From a virus, in the IMG/VR virus record IMGVR_UViG_3300033148_007624, positions 1-41,002 of that record: a DNA stretch of 41,002 nucleotides; one strand, given 5' to 3'. Shown here one piece after another: positions 15,744-26,653 of this stretch; position 1 is the stretch's first letter; every line of letters begins with the position of its first letter. The translations under genes and the position numbers were made by a program. The notes beneath the pieces are model-generated. The model did not search any database, had not been told where the DNA came from, and was given only the letters and a program-made list of their open reading frames with translations.

Positions 15744-18700
15744 TCTTGGAAAACTCGGTGCCGCCTATGTCGAGATCCGTGCGAGTCTTGATAAATTAGA
15801 GAAGGATTTCGCCACGGTTCAAAACAAAACCAGCGCGGCCATGAAAAAAATCGGTGCCGGTTTGCAATCCGCCGGGCGAACCATGACCGCCTCCATCACG
15901 CTTCCCGCCGTCGGGCTCGGTGCGGCTATTTTAAAGAGCGCCGGTGATTTCGAGGCGGCGATGAATTCCATCATGGGAATCACGAGCGCGACCGGTGAAC
16001 AATTCGAGGCACTGAAGGAAAAGGCGAAAAAGCTCGGTGCGGAAACGCAGTTCAGCGCGTCCGAAGCCGCCAAGGCAATGGAATTTCTGGGTATGGCCGG
16101 GTTTGATACCGATCAGATTCTCGGTTCAATGGATGCGACGTTGCAGCTCGCGGCCGCGTCTCAAATGGATCTTGGCTCGGCGGCTGATACGGTCTCGAAT
16201 ATCATGACCGGTTACCGGCTTAATGTCGAAGATTTGAGCCATGCCAACGACGTGTTGGTGAAAACGATCACATCGACGAATACGGACATGGGGCAATTGG
16301 GCGAGGCGTTTAAATACGCAGGCCCGGTTGCCGCTTCCGCCGGCGTGTCCTTCGAAGAAACGGCCGCGATTCTCGGCACGATGGGCAACGCCGGTATCCA
16401 GGCGTCGATGGCCGGGACATCCCTACGCGGTGCATTGTCGCGGATGCTTAGTCCGACAAAGCAGGTTCGTGAGGCGATGGCTAAAGCGGGGATCACATTC
16501 AAAGACGCAGAAGGACGTCTGCGCCCGCTCGATCAAATTATTAAGGATCTTGAGCCGCACGCCGACGATGCGGGCTTGATGATGGAACTTTTCGGACTTC
16601 GCGCCGGCCCGGCTATGGGTGCCGTCGTCTCCCAAGGGGCTGATAATCTCAAAAGATTAAAGGGTGAGCTTGAGACTGTCGGCAACGTGACCAAGAAACT
16701 GGCCGACATTCAAATGAAGGGTTTCAACGGCGCGATGAAAGAATTGAAATCCGCCGCCGAAGCCGTATTTATCGCGATTGGTGAAAGTGGCCTGCTTTCT
16801 TCGATGGCTGATTTCGCCAAGAGTATCGCCGCGTGGTTCCGCGATCTCGCACAGACAAACCCGAGACTTTTAAAACTCGGTGTTTTAATCGCGGGTGTCG
16901 CCGCCGCCATCGGTCCGTTGCTCCTGGTAGCCGGGACGTTGATCACTTCATTCGGGGCAATTGCGGGGGTGCTCGGCGGTGTCGCCGGAACCGGTCTTAT
17001 CGCATCCCTGGCCGGCCCGGCCGGATTGATTATTGCACTCGTCAGCGTCGTTTCGGCGATTGCGTCTGTCGTTAAAGAGGGAAACGCCCTGGGCAAGTTT
17101 ACACGCGATACCAGCCAGATGTTCAGATCGATGGGCGATAAATTGTCAAGGGTTTGGAGTGCGATCAAGGATTCGGCCGCGAAAGTTTGGGAATCGGTTA
17201 AAGGGGTTATCGAATCCGTAATCAAGGCAATCGATGCCATCTGGTCAAAACACGGAAAGACGATCACAATCGTTGTTACGACACTTTGGGATAATATCAC
17301 GGGTATTTTCGAAGCCGTGCTTCGCACCCTCGGCGATGTTCTTTCCGGCGGGTTGGATGTTCTTTCGGGCCTGATTAAAACGTTTGTCGGTGTTGTTACG
17401 CTGGATTGGGATTTATTCGCTGACGGAATGAAGGATATTTTCACCGGCATCTGGAAAGCCGTCTCCGGAATCATGGCTGGTGCATGGGACATCGTAAGCA
17501 TCCCGCTGAAAAATTTCGTCACCGCGATTTCAACCGCCTGGGATTCTTTCAATGCGTGGATGACGGAACGCTGGGGTGCCGGTTGGGGCATCGTGAAAAC
17601 AATTGTTTCTTCGGTTATCGGTATAATCGTCGAAAAGATCAAGGTTTTTGTCGATACCGTAAAACCGATCTGGGACGGGTTCACAGGAGCATTATCCTCG
17701 GCGTGGGACACGATGTGGTCGTTTATCGGCGAGAAAACCGTCGAGGCGAAAGAGCCGGTGAAAAAGGGCGTCGATGAGATCAAGCAGAAAATGACGGATG
17801 CGACGGCTTCGATGGAAGAAACGAAAGATGAATCTGCGGCTCTGGCAACAATGGTATCCGAGAATCTGGTGCCGAAAATCGAAAATGCTACAGCGGGTTT
17901 TTCCGAAATGGCAACGAAAACCGGGGACGCGAAAGATGAAATAGAGAAGATCCGCAAAAAATTCGCCGAGACGATTCGCCCGGCCGACGATCTCGAAAAA
18001 GAATTATCCGCACTGATCGGACATTTTGACGAACGACAGATTCTTGATGTCTACGGCGATATGATTATCCGTATTGCCGATGAACACAAGAAATTAAACG
18101 GTGAAGATTCTTTGCCCGCTACGGTGTCGTATTTGTATGCCCAGGCGAAGGCGGCAAAAGAAGCCACCGATAAATTAGCCGATCTTGAAAAACAGCATGA
18201 AAAGACGCGCAAGGAATTCGACAAGTTTTTAGATAATGCTGAAAAGAAAATGGGAACAATTTCCCAAACGTTACCGGAGCTGGAAATCAAGATCGGTGAG
18301 TCCGCTTACAAGATTCCCGAGCTGATGGCCGATGCCACCGATGAGGGTTTGGGTGTGTTGGATCGATTCCTTGCCAAAGCTATTGAGCTTTTCAAGGATT
18401 GGAAATCCGGCCTAAAGGGTCTGTTTTCAGATTTCTTTACCGGTTTATTCGGCGGTAAGATCACCGGTTTTATGGGAAAATTATTCGGTGAGAAAGGTCC
18501 GCTTTCCGGCGTTGCATCTTTTTTGTCCGGTATTTTTTCCAAGGGCAAGCTTGGAAAGTTTCTGGGTGGTTTCGGGTCTTTAGCCGCTGGTGGAATAGGT
18601 TCACTGCTCGGTGTGGGTGCGGAAAAACTTATCGGGTGGATTTCCGGATTATTCAAAAAAGATCCCTCGAAGGCGGGTGGGAAAGAAGCAGCCCGAGACT

Positions 18701-19464
18701 TCGGCGTTACAATAGGCGGTACGGATCTCCGATCATTCGCGCAGAATCTCGGCCTCGTCGAGGATATTTGGAAGGGCATCCGAAAAGATCTGGAATCGTC
18801 GCCTGCGTTTTTCAAAGAAATCCTTTTACCCGCGGCCGAGGCACAGGGAACGGTTGAACAGTTAATCGGCTCGTTTTCGCGCCTGCAAACATCGTGGGGA
18901 ACTTTCGACATCTCGGGTGCCGTCCGCGAAGCCGTCGAAACGGGAGACTATAAGCGGTTTAATGAAGAGTTCGTAAAGATCTTTTCAACATCGGAGCGAT
19001 TGCGCGAAGCACTGCCGAATTTCGCCGAAATCCTGGCGGGACCGGTAATGGAATCGTTCGATGGTGCCGCCGATTCTATCGGAACCCTTGAGGAAAAAAT
19101 GATCGATCTTACGGCATCGGAAGAGATGATCAATTTTTTCGGCGGTAAAACGGCTGATGATGTTGTTGAATCCGCAGCCGACATGGTCGATGCCGTAAAT
19201 GAAGAACTTCAACGGATTATAATCCCGAATGTTTCGGAAATGCTTCGGATCGAACTCGAAAAAGCGCGTGCGGAAATTACCGAAGCCGAATTATCTTTAA
19301 TGGTTCCCGGCATCCAGTATGACAGGCAGATTACACGCGGCGATAATGTCAGCATGAATTTTTCCATCAATGCATGGGATGGAAAAAGCGTCGAGCGATC
19401 GGTGCGCGACGTAATTTTACCGCAGATTGAACGCACGGTCAGAAACAGAAGAACGGGGATCTGA
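15736..19464 (+). CDS. Tape measure protein, TP901 family
   Basis: At 1242 residues it is the largest gene; it sets tail length and is threaded through the tube. Residues 20-340 are the TP901 core (AGLQSAGRTMTASITLPAVGLGAAILKSAGDFEAAMNSIMGITSATGEQFEALKEKAKKLGAETQFSASEAAKAMEFLGMAGF). Several hydrophobic, glycine-rich stretches follow (around 375-450 and 925-1000), likely membrane-active during DNA entry, and a long Trp-rich helical middle. About 112 nm of tail can be estimated by the general rule of tail length in proportion to residues, but this is only a rough inference. It overlaps the chaperone frame by 8 bases. Confidence 0.92.
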   Translation: MTDLGKLGAAYVEIRASLDKLEKDFATVQNKTSAAMKKIGAGLQSAGRTMTASITLPAVGLGAAILKSAGDFEAAMNSIMGITSATGEQFEALKEKAKKLGAETQFSASEAAKAMEFLGMAGFDTDQILGSMDATLQLAAASQMDLGSAADTVSNIMTGYRLNVEDLSHANDVLVKTITSTNTDMGQLGEAFKYAGPVAASAGVSFEETAAILGTMGNAGIQASMAGTSLRGALSRMLSPTKQVREAMAKAGITFKDAEGRLRPLDQIIKDLEPHADDAGLMMELFGLRAGPAMGAVVSQGADNLKRLKGELETVGNVTKKLADIQMKGFNGAMKELKSAAEAVFIAIGESGLLSSMADFAKSIAAWFRDLAQTNPRLLKLGVLIAGVAAAIGPLLLVAGTLITSFGAIAGVLGGVAGTGLIASLAGPAGLIIALVSVVSAIASVVKEGNALGKFTRDTSQMFRSMGDKLSRVWSAIKDSAAKVWESVKGVIESVIKAIDAIWSKHGKTITIVVTTLWDNITGIFEAVLRTLGDVLSGGLDVLSGLIKTFVGVVTLDWDLFADGMKDIFTGIWKAVSGIMAGAWDIVSIPLKNFVTAISTAWDSFNAWMTERWGAGWGIVKTIVSSVIGIIVEKIKVFVDTVKPIWDGFTGALSSAWDTMWSFIGEKTVEAKEPVKKGVDEIKQKMTDATASMEETKDESAALATMVSENLVPKIENATAGFSEMATKTGDAKDEIEKIRKKFAETIRPADDLEKELSALIGHFDERQILDVYGDMIIRIADEHKKLNGEDSLPATVSYLYAQAKAAKEATDKLADLEKQHEKTRKEFDKFLDNAEKKMGTISQTLPELEIKIGESAYKIPELMADATDEGLGVLDRFLAKAIELFKDWKSGLKGLFSDFFTGLFGGKITGFMGKLFGEKGPLSGVASFLSGIFSKGKLGKFLGGFGSLAAGGIGSLLGVGAEKLIGWISGLFKKDPSKAGGKEAARDFGVTIGGTDLRSFAQNLGLVEDIWKGIRKDLESSPAFFKEILLPAAEAQGTVEQLIGSFSRLQTSWGTFDISGAVREAVETGDYKRFNEEFVKIFSTSERLREALPNFAEILAGPVMESFDGAADSIGTLEEKMIDLTASEEMINFFGGKTADDVVESAADMVDAVNEELQRIIIPNVSEMLRIELEKARAEITEAELSLMVPGIQYDRQITRGDNVSMNFSINAWDGKSVERSVRDVILPQIERTVRNRRTGI

Positions 19465-19466
19465 CG

Positions 19467-21503
19467 ATGGGATATTTTGCCTATCTGAAAAACTCGGATA
19501 ATGAGATCACGAGAGCAACCGTCAGTGTTGAAACCACGATTCTTGATGCCGATAGATTCCCGGAGATAAACGTCAAGCGCCTTCCCGTTTGCCGACCGCT
19601 TAGAATTAGGAATGAACTCCCGGTTCGGATTCTCCTGAGCTTCCCCGCCGATATCACAGCCGACTTGGTCGCGATTGTCGGGCACAACCTGACGGAAAAC
19701 GCGACGATTTCAATTAAGGCCGGTTCCACGCCCGACTGTTCCGATTATTCAACGCCGATGACGGCACGCAAACGAACTGCTTTCAAGATGCTGTCATCGA
19801 CCGAGACCTATCGCTATTGGATGATCGACATCGATGATGAGGAGTGCCCGGGTGCTGTCACTGTCGGCTACATAGTGATCGGGCAGGCAACGATACTCGG
19901 CTTTAGTTTTGCAGAAGGGTGGAGGAAAATCGATCTTGCAGAAACCGTCGGATTTGCGAATGAAGCCGGTGGCGTTTCCCGCAAGACGGCACATTTGCGC
20001 GAACAATTCGATGTTGATTTCAGGCTGATATCCGAAACCGATCTTGATACGATGCGCGATCTGTTCCTTGACCTGTCGGGTGAAACTTTGTTCGTAATCC
20101 CGGATGTCGATGAGAATGACGGGTTTTTCGGTCGATTCAACCACGATGAATTGGAACGTGTTTTTGATGTCTCAAAATCCGGCACCGGCGAATCGGAACA
20201 CCGTGGGAATACGAATGTTCAGTTTGTTGAAGACCGGCACCCGTTTATTGTCGATGAAGAATTGTTTTCATGGCGCGCCGGTGAATCGCTTCCGTCGGAT
20301 TATACGTTCAGTCGTTCATCGACGGCGTACTACAAGGATAAAAATCTGAAACTGGTTCAGGCCGCATCCGACGAGGTGCGGTCGGATCATTGGTTCGATG
20401 AGAACCGTCACGGACTATTACTTGAGGTGAACTCTGAAAACCTGATTCCGTATTCGGAAGCGTTCGATAATGTGGCATGGACGGAGGTTGCCGTTTCTGT
20501 ATCCGCCAATGCCGTTGATGCGCCGGACGGGAATACTACGGCCGACGAAATTGTTGAGGACGCAACGCTTGACGATCACGGCATATATGATGCTGTTGCT
20601 TATAGTGATTTTGCCGACAACCAAACAATTGCCGGATCTATATTTATAAAACGCGGATCGTCGGGCACTAGAAATGTGCGCGTACTGATTAGATCGAAAG
20701 CCGGGAATACTGCCGGGGTTTTAATCGATCCAAGCGACGGATCGATTTTAGACACCTATGATCAGGGCTCCCTTGTCGATTATTACATTGAGAAGTACGC
20801 GGATGATTGGTGGCGCATACACGTTTTAATCGATTCAGAAACTGGTACCACAGATCCATATATTTATGTCGGTTTGGCGAATGGCACATCCGCAAGCTAC
20901 ACCGGTGACGGATCTTCCAGCATCTATGCCTGGGGCGCGCAGCTGGAAAACCTGCAAGCATCGACAAGCTACATTCCTACTTCCGGCACGCCGGCATCGC
21001 GTGCAATTGAAACTTTAACCTTTCCGTTCCATAGAATCGTCGAATCTCTTTCCGTTTACTTGGGAATGATAGAGATCGGGCAAAAGTATTTACCGCAGTA
21101 TCACGGGATTTTCTCGCTAACTGCTTCCGACGCAATCGCAAATCCGCGATTGGAACTGCGTGCCAATAACACGGATAATGGTATAGAAATACGCTTTGAT
21201 GACGGCACAAACAATAATAGAAATACTGACGTTTTGACGCATTCGCTTACAGATTCATGGGATGCTGTCGCGCGAATAACAAATGATCCGGTTGCCGAAT
21301 TGGAAACAGATGACGGTGTCGTGCAGGCAGCATCAAATGAATTTCCCGGCGTTGAGTGGGGAAACATCGGTGGTGCGAAGACCGGTGCATTTCGCCTTAA
21401 CGATCGCTACACCGGTGCAACATATACCGGCGTCAATCTATTCACCAAGGTAAAAATCGTTCGTGGCTGTCATTCGTTGGCCGCCATGCGGCGTGAGAAA
21501 TAA
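19467..21503 (+). CDS. Distal tail protein with carbohydrate-binding-like domain, copy A (678 aa)
   Basis: Residues 1-260 form a tail-tip scaffold with a jelly-roll-like strand pattern (LVAIVGHNLTENATISIKAGS) and LFVIPDVDENDGFFGRFNHDELE. Residues 270-520 carry a module very common in phage tail tips: FSRSSTAYYKD, LLLEVNSENLIPYSEAFDNVAW, APDGNTTADEI, SIFIKRGS and WGAQLE...TSYIPTSG, a concanavalin/CBM-like carbohydrate-binding fold. The C-terminal 150 residues end KIVRGCHSLAAMR. It is collinear with the next gene over its entire length, so the pair arose by tandem duplication. It lies where distal tail or baseplate proteins are encoded. Confidence 0.75.
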   Translation: MGYFAYLKNSDNEITRATVSVETTILDADRFPEINVKRLPVCRPLRIRNELPVRILLSFPADITADLVAIVGHNLTENATISIKAGSTPDCSDYSTPMTARKRTAFKMLSSTETYRYWMIDIDDEECPGAVTVGYIVIGQATILGFSFAEGWRKIDLAETVGFANEAGGVSRKTAHLREQFDVDFRLISETDLDTMRDLFLDLSGETLFVIPDVDENDGFFGRFNHDELERVFDVSKSGTGESEHRGNTNVQFVEDRHPFIVDEELFSWRAGESLPSDYTFSRSSTAYYKDKNLKLVQAASDEVRSDHWFDENRHGLLLEVNSENLIPYSEAFDNVAWTEVAVSVSANAVDAPDGNTTADEIVEDATLDDHGIYDAVAYSDFADNQTIAGSIFIKRGSSGTRNVRVLIRSKAGNTAGVLIDPSDGSILDTYDQGSLVDYYIEKYADDWWRIHVLIDSETGTTDPYIYVGLANGTSASYTGDGSSSIYAWGAQLENLQASTSYIPTSGTPASRAIETLTFPFHRIVESLSVYLGMIEIGQKYLPQYHGIFSLTASDAIANPRLELRANNTDNGIEIRFDDGTNNNRNTDVLTHSLTDSWDAVARITNDPVAELETDDGVVQAASNEFPGVEWGNIGGAKTGAFRLNDRYTGATYTGVNLFTKVKIVRGCHSLAAMRREK

Positions 21504-23599
21504 TGGGATATCTAGGCTACCTGAAAAATGAAAACAATTTGATCCGGTCCGCCGTCGTCGGGGGGCGTCTGTTCGTAAGCGACGATTACCCGTGGGTGAA
21601 TGCGGCGAAACTCCCGGTATCGAACCCATGCCGAGTGCGGAACATGTATCGAAATTCCACGCGTGCAAGCGATGAGTTGGCGGTTGAGATCCGGATCGCA
21701 TTACCGACCGCCCAAGCCGTTGACCTGGTGGCGGTTGTCGGCCACAACCTGACGGAAAACGCCGTGATCACGGTCAAAGCCGGTTCCGATATTGACGTGT
21801 CCGATTATTCCGATCCGATGACGGCGCGCCGCCGGACATCGTTTTTGAAAATCGCATCACCGCAAACCTATCAGTTCTGGCGAATTGAAATCAAGGATGA
21901 AACCAATACGCACGAATTCATAGATATCGGTTACCTAGTACTTGGTCAGGCTACGACGCTCGATTTCAGCTTTCGTGAGGGCTGGATTCGCCGGGATACG
22001 ATCCGCAAGATCGGTGCTGAGGATAATTATCGGAAACTGAACGAACTGGAAACGATTTCAATCAATTTCGACGCGGTCACGGAAACAAGTGTCGACACAC
22101 TGCGCGACCTATTCGAGGCGGCCGTTGATGAACCGTTGTTCGTGATTCCGGACGTAGATGAAAATGACGGTTTCTTTGGGCGGTTTGATCCGCAATTCAC
22201 ACGCGAATTTACACTGTCGAAGTCCGGTACGGGTGAATCTGGACATCGGGTCACGTGTCGTGTCCGGATAACGGAAGATGCACCGGCGATCGAGCAAAAA
22301 GATGACGTGCTTTTCTATTGGGAGGCCGGACAGGATCTTCCGTCAAATGGCCGCACATTCAGCCGTTCATCGGCGGCATATTACAAAAACCGTGATTTAA
22401 GGCTGGTATCAGCCGCCGTTGATGAAATTCGGTCTGATCATTGGTTCAGCGAAAATCAACGCGGGCTATTGCTGGAACACGGGTCTGAAAACCTGTTGAC
22501 GTATTCCGAAGACATGTCAACCGGGAAAACGCAGACCCGGGTTTCTGTATCCACGGATGTCGCTGGTGCGCCGGATGGAAACACGACAGCCGATCTTGTT
22601 ATTCCATCGACCGATAATGACACCCATTATATTTACGATATTTCCGATTATTCAAACTTCACCGATAACACGCCATTATCCACAAGTGTGTTTATTAAAG
22701 CTGGCGGGTATAATTATGCCGATGTATATGTTAGATCAAAGACCGGCACTTTAGCTTTTTTGCTGATCGATCTGACAGATGGATCGATTTTGTCTGTTTC
22801 TGACGGATCTGGAATTCTCCACCTGTACACGGTCGAAAAATACACGAATGGCTGGTGGCGCGTGCTTATTTCGCTTGATTCCGAGACCGGAACAACCGAT
22901 CCGTATTGCTTGGTGCGGATCCGCAACAATTCAAAGAGCACACAATACATCGGCGATGGTTCTTCCGGCGTGTACATCTGGGGAATGCAACTTGAAGCTG
23001 ATACCTATTTCCCGACCAGCTATATCAAGACCGTTGCGTCTACGGCGACACGTGAAGTCGATTCGCTGAAATGGGAATTCCGCCATATCGCGCAAAGCCT
23101 TAGCGTGTATTTGGAGTTGACCGATATCGGATCTTGGAAAGATACAAGGGGAGTATTTCACATTGGTGACGGCACGAATTATGTAAAAGATCCGAGGCTT
23201 GAATTGCGGGTGGAGTCGTCTGCTGGCGAGAAATATAAATGGAAAGTTAATTTTGATACAGGTGAATCGGCTGGTGGGGGGGCGGTAGATCTTGATAATT
23301 CAACCGATAGAGCAATCGGTGAAAATTGCGATGTGGTTGTCTATATTAAGCCCGACTGTGGTTGCCAAATCGAAATGGAAAGCGCCTCGTCCATTTTGTT
23401 CTACCGTGACTGGTTGGCCGATCCATATGAATGGGGGCAATATGATGGATCAGACAACGGCGCGCTTCACCTGAATAACCGTGGCACGGAAGATCCCGGC
23501 CTGCTTCTTCTTTCGAAACTCAAAATCTTACGCGGCGGCCAATCGCTCGCAAATATGCGGGCTTTGAGCCGTGCTGAATCATACATAAATAATGGATAA
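21503..23599 (+). CDS. Distal tail protein with carbohydrate-binding-like domain, copy B (698 aa)
   Basis: Paralogue of the 19467 gene, sharing LVAVVGHNLTENAVITVKAGSDIDVSDYSDPMTARRRT, LFVIPDVDENDGFFGRFD, LSKSGTGES(G/E)H, FSRSSAAYYKNRDLRLV, WGMQLEAD...TSYI and LKILRGGQSLANMRA in the same order. The N-terminal scaffold is better conserved than the binding module, as expected if the modules face different ligands or follow host receptor change. The ATG overlaps the previous stop (TAATG), so both are made from one message. The gene overlaps the next by 8 bases. Confidence 0.75.
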   Translation: MGYLGYLKNENNLIRSAVVGGRLFVSDDYPWVNAAKLPVSNPCRVRNMYRNSTRASDELAVEIRIALPTAQAVDLVAVVGHNLTENAVITVKAGSDIDVSDYSDPMTARRRTSFLKIASPQTYQFWRIEIKDETNTHEFIDIGYLVLGQATTLDFSFREGWIRRDTIRKIGAEDNYRKLNELETISINFDAVTETSVDTLRDLFEAAVDEPLFVIPDVDENDGFFGRFDPQFTREFTLSKSGTGESGHRVTCRVRITEDAPAIEQKDDVLFYWEAGQDLPSNGRTFSRSSAAYYKNRDLRLVSAAVDEIRSDHWFSENQRGLLLEHGSENLLTYSEDMSTGKTQTRVSVSTDVAGAPDGNTTADLVIPSTDNDTHYIYDISDYSNFTDNTPLSTSVFIKAGGYNYADVYVRSKTGTLAFLLIDLTDGSILSVSDGSGILHLYTVEKYTNGWWRVLISLDSETGTTDPYCLVRIRNNSKSTQYIGDGSSGVYIWGMQLEADTYFPTSYIKTVASTATREVDSLKWEFRHIAQSLSVYLELTDIGSWKDTRGVFHIGDGTNYVKDPRLELRVESSAGEKYKWKVNFDTGESAGGGAVDLDNSTDRAIGENCDVVVYIKPDCGCQIEMESASSILFYRDWLADPYEWGQYDGSDNGALHLNNRGTEDPGLLLLSKLKILRGGQSLANMRALSRAESYINNG

Positions 23600-26300
23600 C
23601 TTTGACGCGCTTGTAACAATCACGCTTGATTCGCGGACGCTTCGTTATTCTTTTCACGGTGTGACGAACGAGACCGCTTATTATGACGGGCGGCTTGCGT
23701 CCGTTTCCGACATCGACCGCCGTGTCGATCCCAACGGCGGAGTGTTTCAACATCAATCCGCAACCGTGGCAATCGCGGATGCGGACAGAACACTCCGCAA
23801 GCTGCGGCAAAGCGAATCGTTTCAAAACCGATCGATCACGATTGATTTGATCAACCTCGACACGGGTGATACGACAACCGTTTTCACCGGGCGTATCGTC
23901 GATATCGAGTCAAACGCCGAAGAACTGATAATCACCGCTCGCGACGTGTTTTCTGAAAAGTTCATGCGTGAAATCCCGCTGAAAATCACGCCGGACCTGT
24001 TTCCCAATATGCCGGATACCACGCCCACGGCGATGATCCCGATTGTTTTCGGTGAGGTCCTGACGTCCGATTACAGTGATGTCGGTGCCGTTCCCGCGTA
24101 CATCATCGATCCGGCTGTCGGTTCGGCGAGTTATAAATGCATCGCCGCCCAGCAGGAAATGGATCAAATCACCGATGTTTTCGTCAACGGTGTAAAACTC
24201 GCCTCCTCTCAATGGTCATCCGTTACCGACAGCGTCAGTACTGAATTCGGGTCGATGACGATGCAGTTCATCCTTTTGGATTTCGACCCTCGCGACGGGA
24301 AAGACGGCAATCCCGTTATCTCGTGGTCTGGAAAATCCACGGCTTCGACGGCGGATCGTCTTGCACCGAATATCGTCGAGGATCTTCTCACGCTTCACGG
24401 GCTTTTTTCCTCTTCCGATCTCGACTCGACAATGCAGTCGTCGGCGGCGACAGACTATGACGATCTGTCGCTTTATTGCGATCTTGCAATTACGGAGCCA
24501 ATGACATATTTCGACTTCTTCGACTTGCTCGCCCGCACACTGAATCTGGCGACATTCCAGACCGCAAACGGCAAAATCGGAATGTTTTTCGATGATGCCG
24601 GTGCCGGCACGTCGGAACACGATTACCGCGACGGCGAGAATATCATCAGGTGGGGAAGTACTAAATCGCCGGATAAACGCGTAACCAGGATCAACGCATC
24701 CTATGCGAGGAACTATGCTTTCGGCAGATACGACGCCTGGACCTATCACGAGGACTCGACGGAAAAGGCAAACCTGAATAACGAGACCATTATCGTCGAT
24801 CTGTCGCTCGATGCGATCCGAAATATAAACCGTGCCAAGCAAATCGCCGAAATCAAACTGTATCAAAACCGCTCGGATCGACAGGTCATAGAATTCGATG
24901 CGGAATTCAATCCCGATCTTGAACTCGGGGACCGGGCGGATGTTACGCACTTCGCCGGCGAATCCACCGATGACATCGGTCTTAACGATGACCCGTTCCG
25001 CATCTACGGTTCCAGAATCTCTGTCGATAGGGATTTCATCCATCACCAACTCATGTTGGTGGACAATCCCGGGTTGTCGCATTCGACCTTTTCAGAATCG
25101 GAACCGTCGCGTCAGGCATTGACCTTCGGCGATAACGAGATCATTCACGATATTGTCTTCACGGTCACGGATAACCGGACGATCCGGTGGTCGGCCGGAA
25201 CTATTTATTTGCGGCGAATCGGAAAAACTTACGGGATCGGCACGGGGAGTTACGCGCATTCCGGCACCTGCTGGATCTATTTTGATCCGGATGCATCGAT
25301 AAATTCACTGCAAGCGGCAACGAATATTTCGGATCTTGTCGGTCCGCGAAAATACATACTCAGGAAATTCGTTTACAATTCGGATACCAACCAATACGGA
25401 TCGGCACATGATCCGTCCGGCGACAATTGGACCAATTCGGACTATATTTCCCCGAATGCGATTTCAACCAACCATTTACAGGCTAACAGCATTTCAACCA
25501 ATAAATTACAAGCCAATTGTGTTGAGACCGATCAATTAACGGCCAATGCCATAACTTCGAAACATACGATTACAGCGGCGGTATATCAGACGGGAACAAG
25601 CGGCGAGCGCGTGGTAATCAACCCGACGTCTTTCAAAATTTATAATTCGGCTGATGATGAAACGATTTCCCTTTGGGGTGAATCCATAAAACTTGGCTGC
25701 GATTATAGCGCGAGGCAAGGATATTTTTATTTCGGCGATTATGTCGAATTCATGACATTTTACACCGGAATACTCGGATATAAAAATACTTATCTTGAGC
25801 CTAGATCCGCCTATGATGATGCAATGCACCTGATGATCGGCGATACAAGCCGCCAGGTGTGGCAATCGATAGTAATGACAGCAGGATCTACGGGCATAGT
25901 GCTTCGCGGACTAAACACGACAAATTATCCGTTTCTGCGTTTGGGACCGTCGGGATCTTTATATTCTCGACTCGGGTTGGCATGGGGCGCATACGAGAGT
26001 TATTTCCAAGCCGAAAATGACAGTTTAAGTGCGGTTGCCTACGACACCCTCACAATGAAATGGACGTCATCGGAAATCACGCAATATGTAAACATACTTC
26101 CCAGCACGGCGAATGCGAGGAATATCGGGAATATCGATTATTATTATGCGAGCGTATGGTCCGCACTGTTCCGCACGGCTGCCAGAACAGCCAATCCCAG
26201 CCCTTCAACGGGATTCGCAATAATTTTTTATAATTCAACCGCTGGCGAACTAAGGGTTATTTTTCCCGACGGAACCGTTAGAACGCTTGCAACGAACTAG
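23592..26300 (+). CDS. Tail hub / central fibre protein (902 aa)
   Basis: Residues 1-480 look like a tail hub: an initial beta-rich part with SATVAIADADRTLRKLRQSESFQNRSITIDLINLDTGDTTTVFTGRIVDIESNAEELIITARD, and a gp27/hub-like middle ending IEFDAEFNPDLELGDRADVTHF. From about 615 a repeated motif NAISTNHLQANSISTNKLQANCVETDQLTANAIT forms a fibre shaft. The last 250 residues (SARNIGNIDYYYASVWSALFRTA) are a beta-rich receptor-binding head. It is the last and probably most distal tail gene, fusing hub and fibre. Confidence 0.75.
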   Translation: MDNFDALVTITLDSRTLRYSFHGVTNETAYYDGRLASVSDIDRRVDPNGGVFQHQSATVAIADADRTLRKLRQSESFQNRSITIDLINLDTGDTTTVFTGRIVDIESNAEELIITARDVFSEKFMREIPLKITPDLFPNMPDTTPTAMIPIVFGEVLTSDYSDVGAVPAYIIDPAVGSASYKCIAAQQEMDQITDVFVNGVKLASSQWSSVTDSVSTEFGSMTMQFILLDFDPRDGKDGNPVISWSGKSTASTADRLAPNIVEDLLTLHGLFSSSDLDSTMQSSAATDYDDLSLYCDLAITEPMTYFDFFDLLARTLNLATFQTANGKIGMFFDDAGAGTSEHDYRDGENIIRWGSTKSPDKRVTRINASYARNYAFGRYDAWTYHEDSTEKANLNNETIIVDLSLDAIRNINRAKQIAEIKLYQNRSDRQVIEFDAEFNPDLELGDRADVTHFAGESTDDIGLNDDPFRIYGSRISVDRDFIHHQLMLVDNPGLSHSTFSESEPSRQALTFGDNEIIHDIVFTVTDNRTIRWSAGTIYLRRIGKTYGIGTGSYAHSGTCWIYFDPDASINSLQAATNISDLVGPRKYILRKFVYNSDTNQYGSAHDPSGDNWTNSDYISPNAISTNHLQANSISTNKLQANCVETDQLTANAITSKHTITAAVYQTGTSGERVVINPTSFKIYNSADDETISLWGESIKLGCDYSARQGYFYFGDYVEFMTFYTGILGYKNTYLEPRSAYDDAMHLMIGDTSRQVWQSIVMTAGSTGIVLRGLNTTNYPFLRLGPSGSLYSRLGLAWGAYESYFQAENDSLSAVAYDTLTMKWTSSEITQYVNILPSTANARNIGNIDYYYASVWSALFRTAARTANPSPSTGFAIIFYNSTAGELRVIFPDGTVRTLATN

Positions 26301-26320
26301 TCTTGGGAAAGGGAGAAATA

Positions 26321-26653
26321 ATGAGCAATGTAAAATTTTCACTCGCCGCACCGGAACGCGATTTTATTCGCGCATCTATCACCGATTTCAACGAGGCGGT
26401 TTCCGCATTCAATGCCGCCGATAAAATGCTTGCGCGAACAGGCATAACCCTGATCCGGGCTGGGACGATGTTTGCACGCCGGGCCGGTCTTTCCAAATCT
26501 GAAACGGATTTCTGGGTGGCGCTGAGCGAGGACATCATCGTGCCGCTTGAAGAAGCAGTGGCGAAACACGGGTTCCCGCCCAAATTCATCATTGACAAGG
26601 CAGGAAACAATGAAAATAAAACTAACGGAAACAATAACACCGAAGCCGGTTGA
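26321..26653 (+). CDS. Hypothetical helical protein after the tail hub (110 aa)
   Basis: ATG 26321 has a GGGAG site; the in-frame TTG at 26303 is ignored. The protein is helical with an Asn-rich tail (NNENKTNGNNNTEAG). No family is recognised. It overlaps the next start and may help tail assembly. Confidence 0.6.
   Translation: MSNVKFSLAAPERDFIRASITDFNEAVSAFNAADKMLARTGITLIRAGTMFARRAGLSKSETDFWVALSEDIIVPLEEAVAKHGFPPKFIIDKAGNNENKTNGNNNTEAG

Noticed and set aside
16710-17957. Long minus-strand open frame opposite the tape measure gene
   Set aside because: Shadow of the tape measure coding sequence caused by codon bias; composition is not protein-like.
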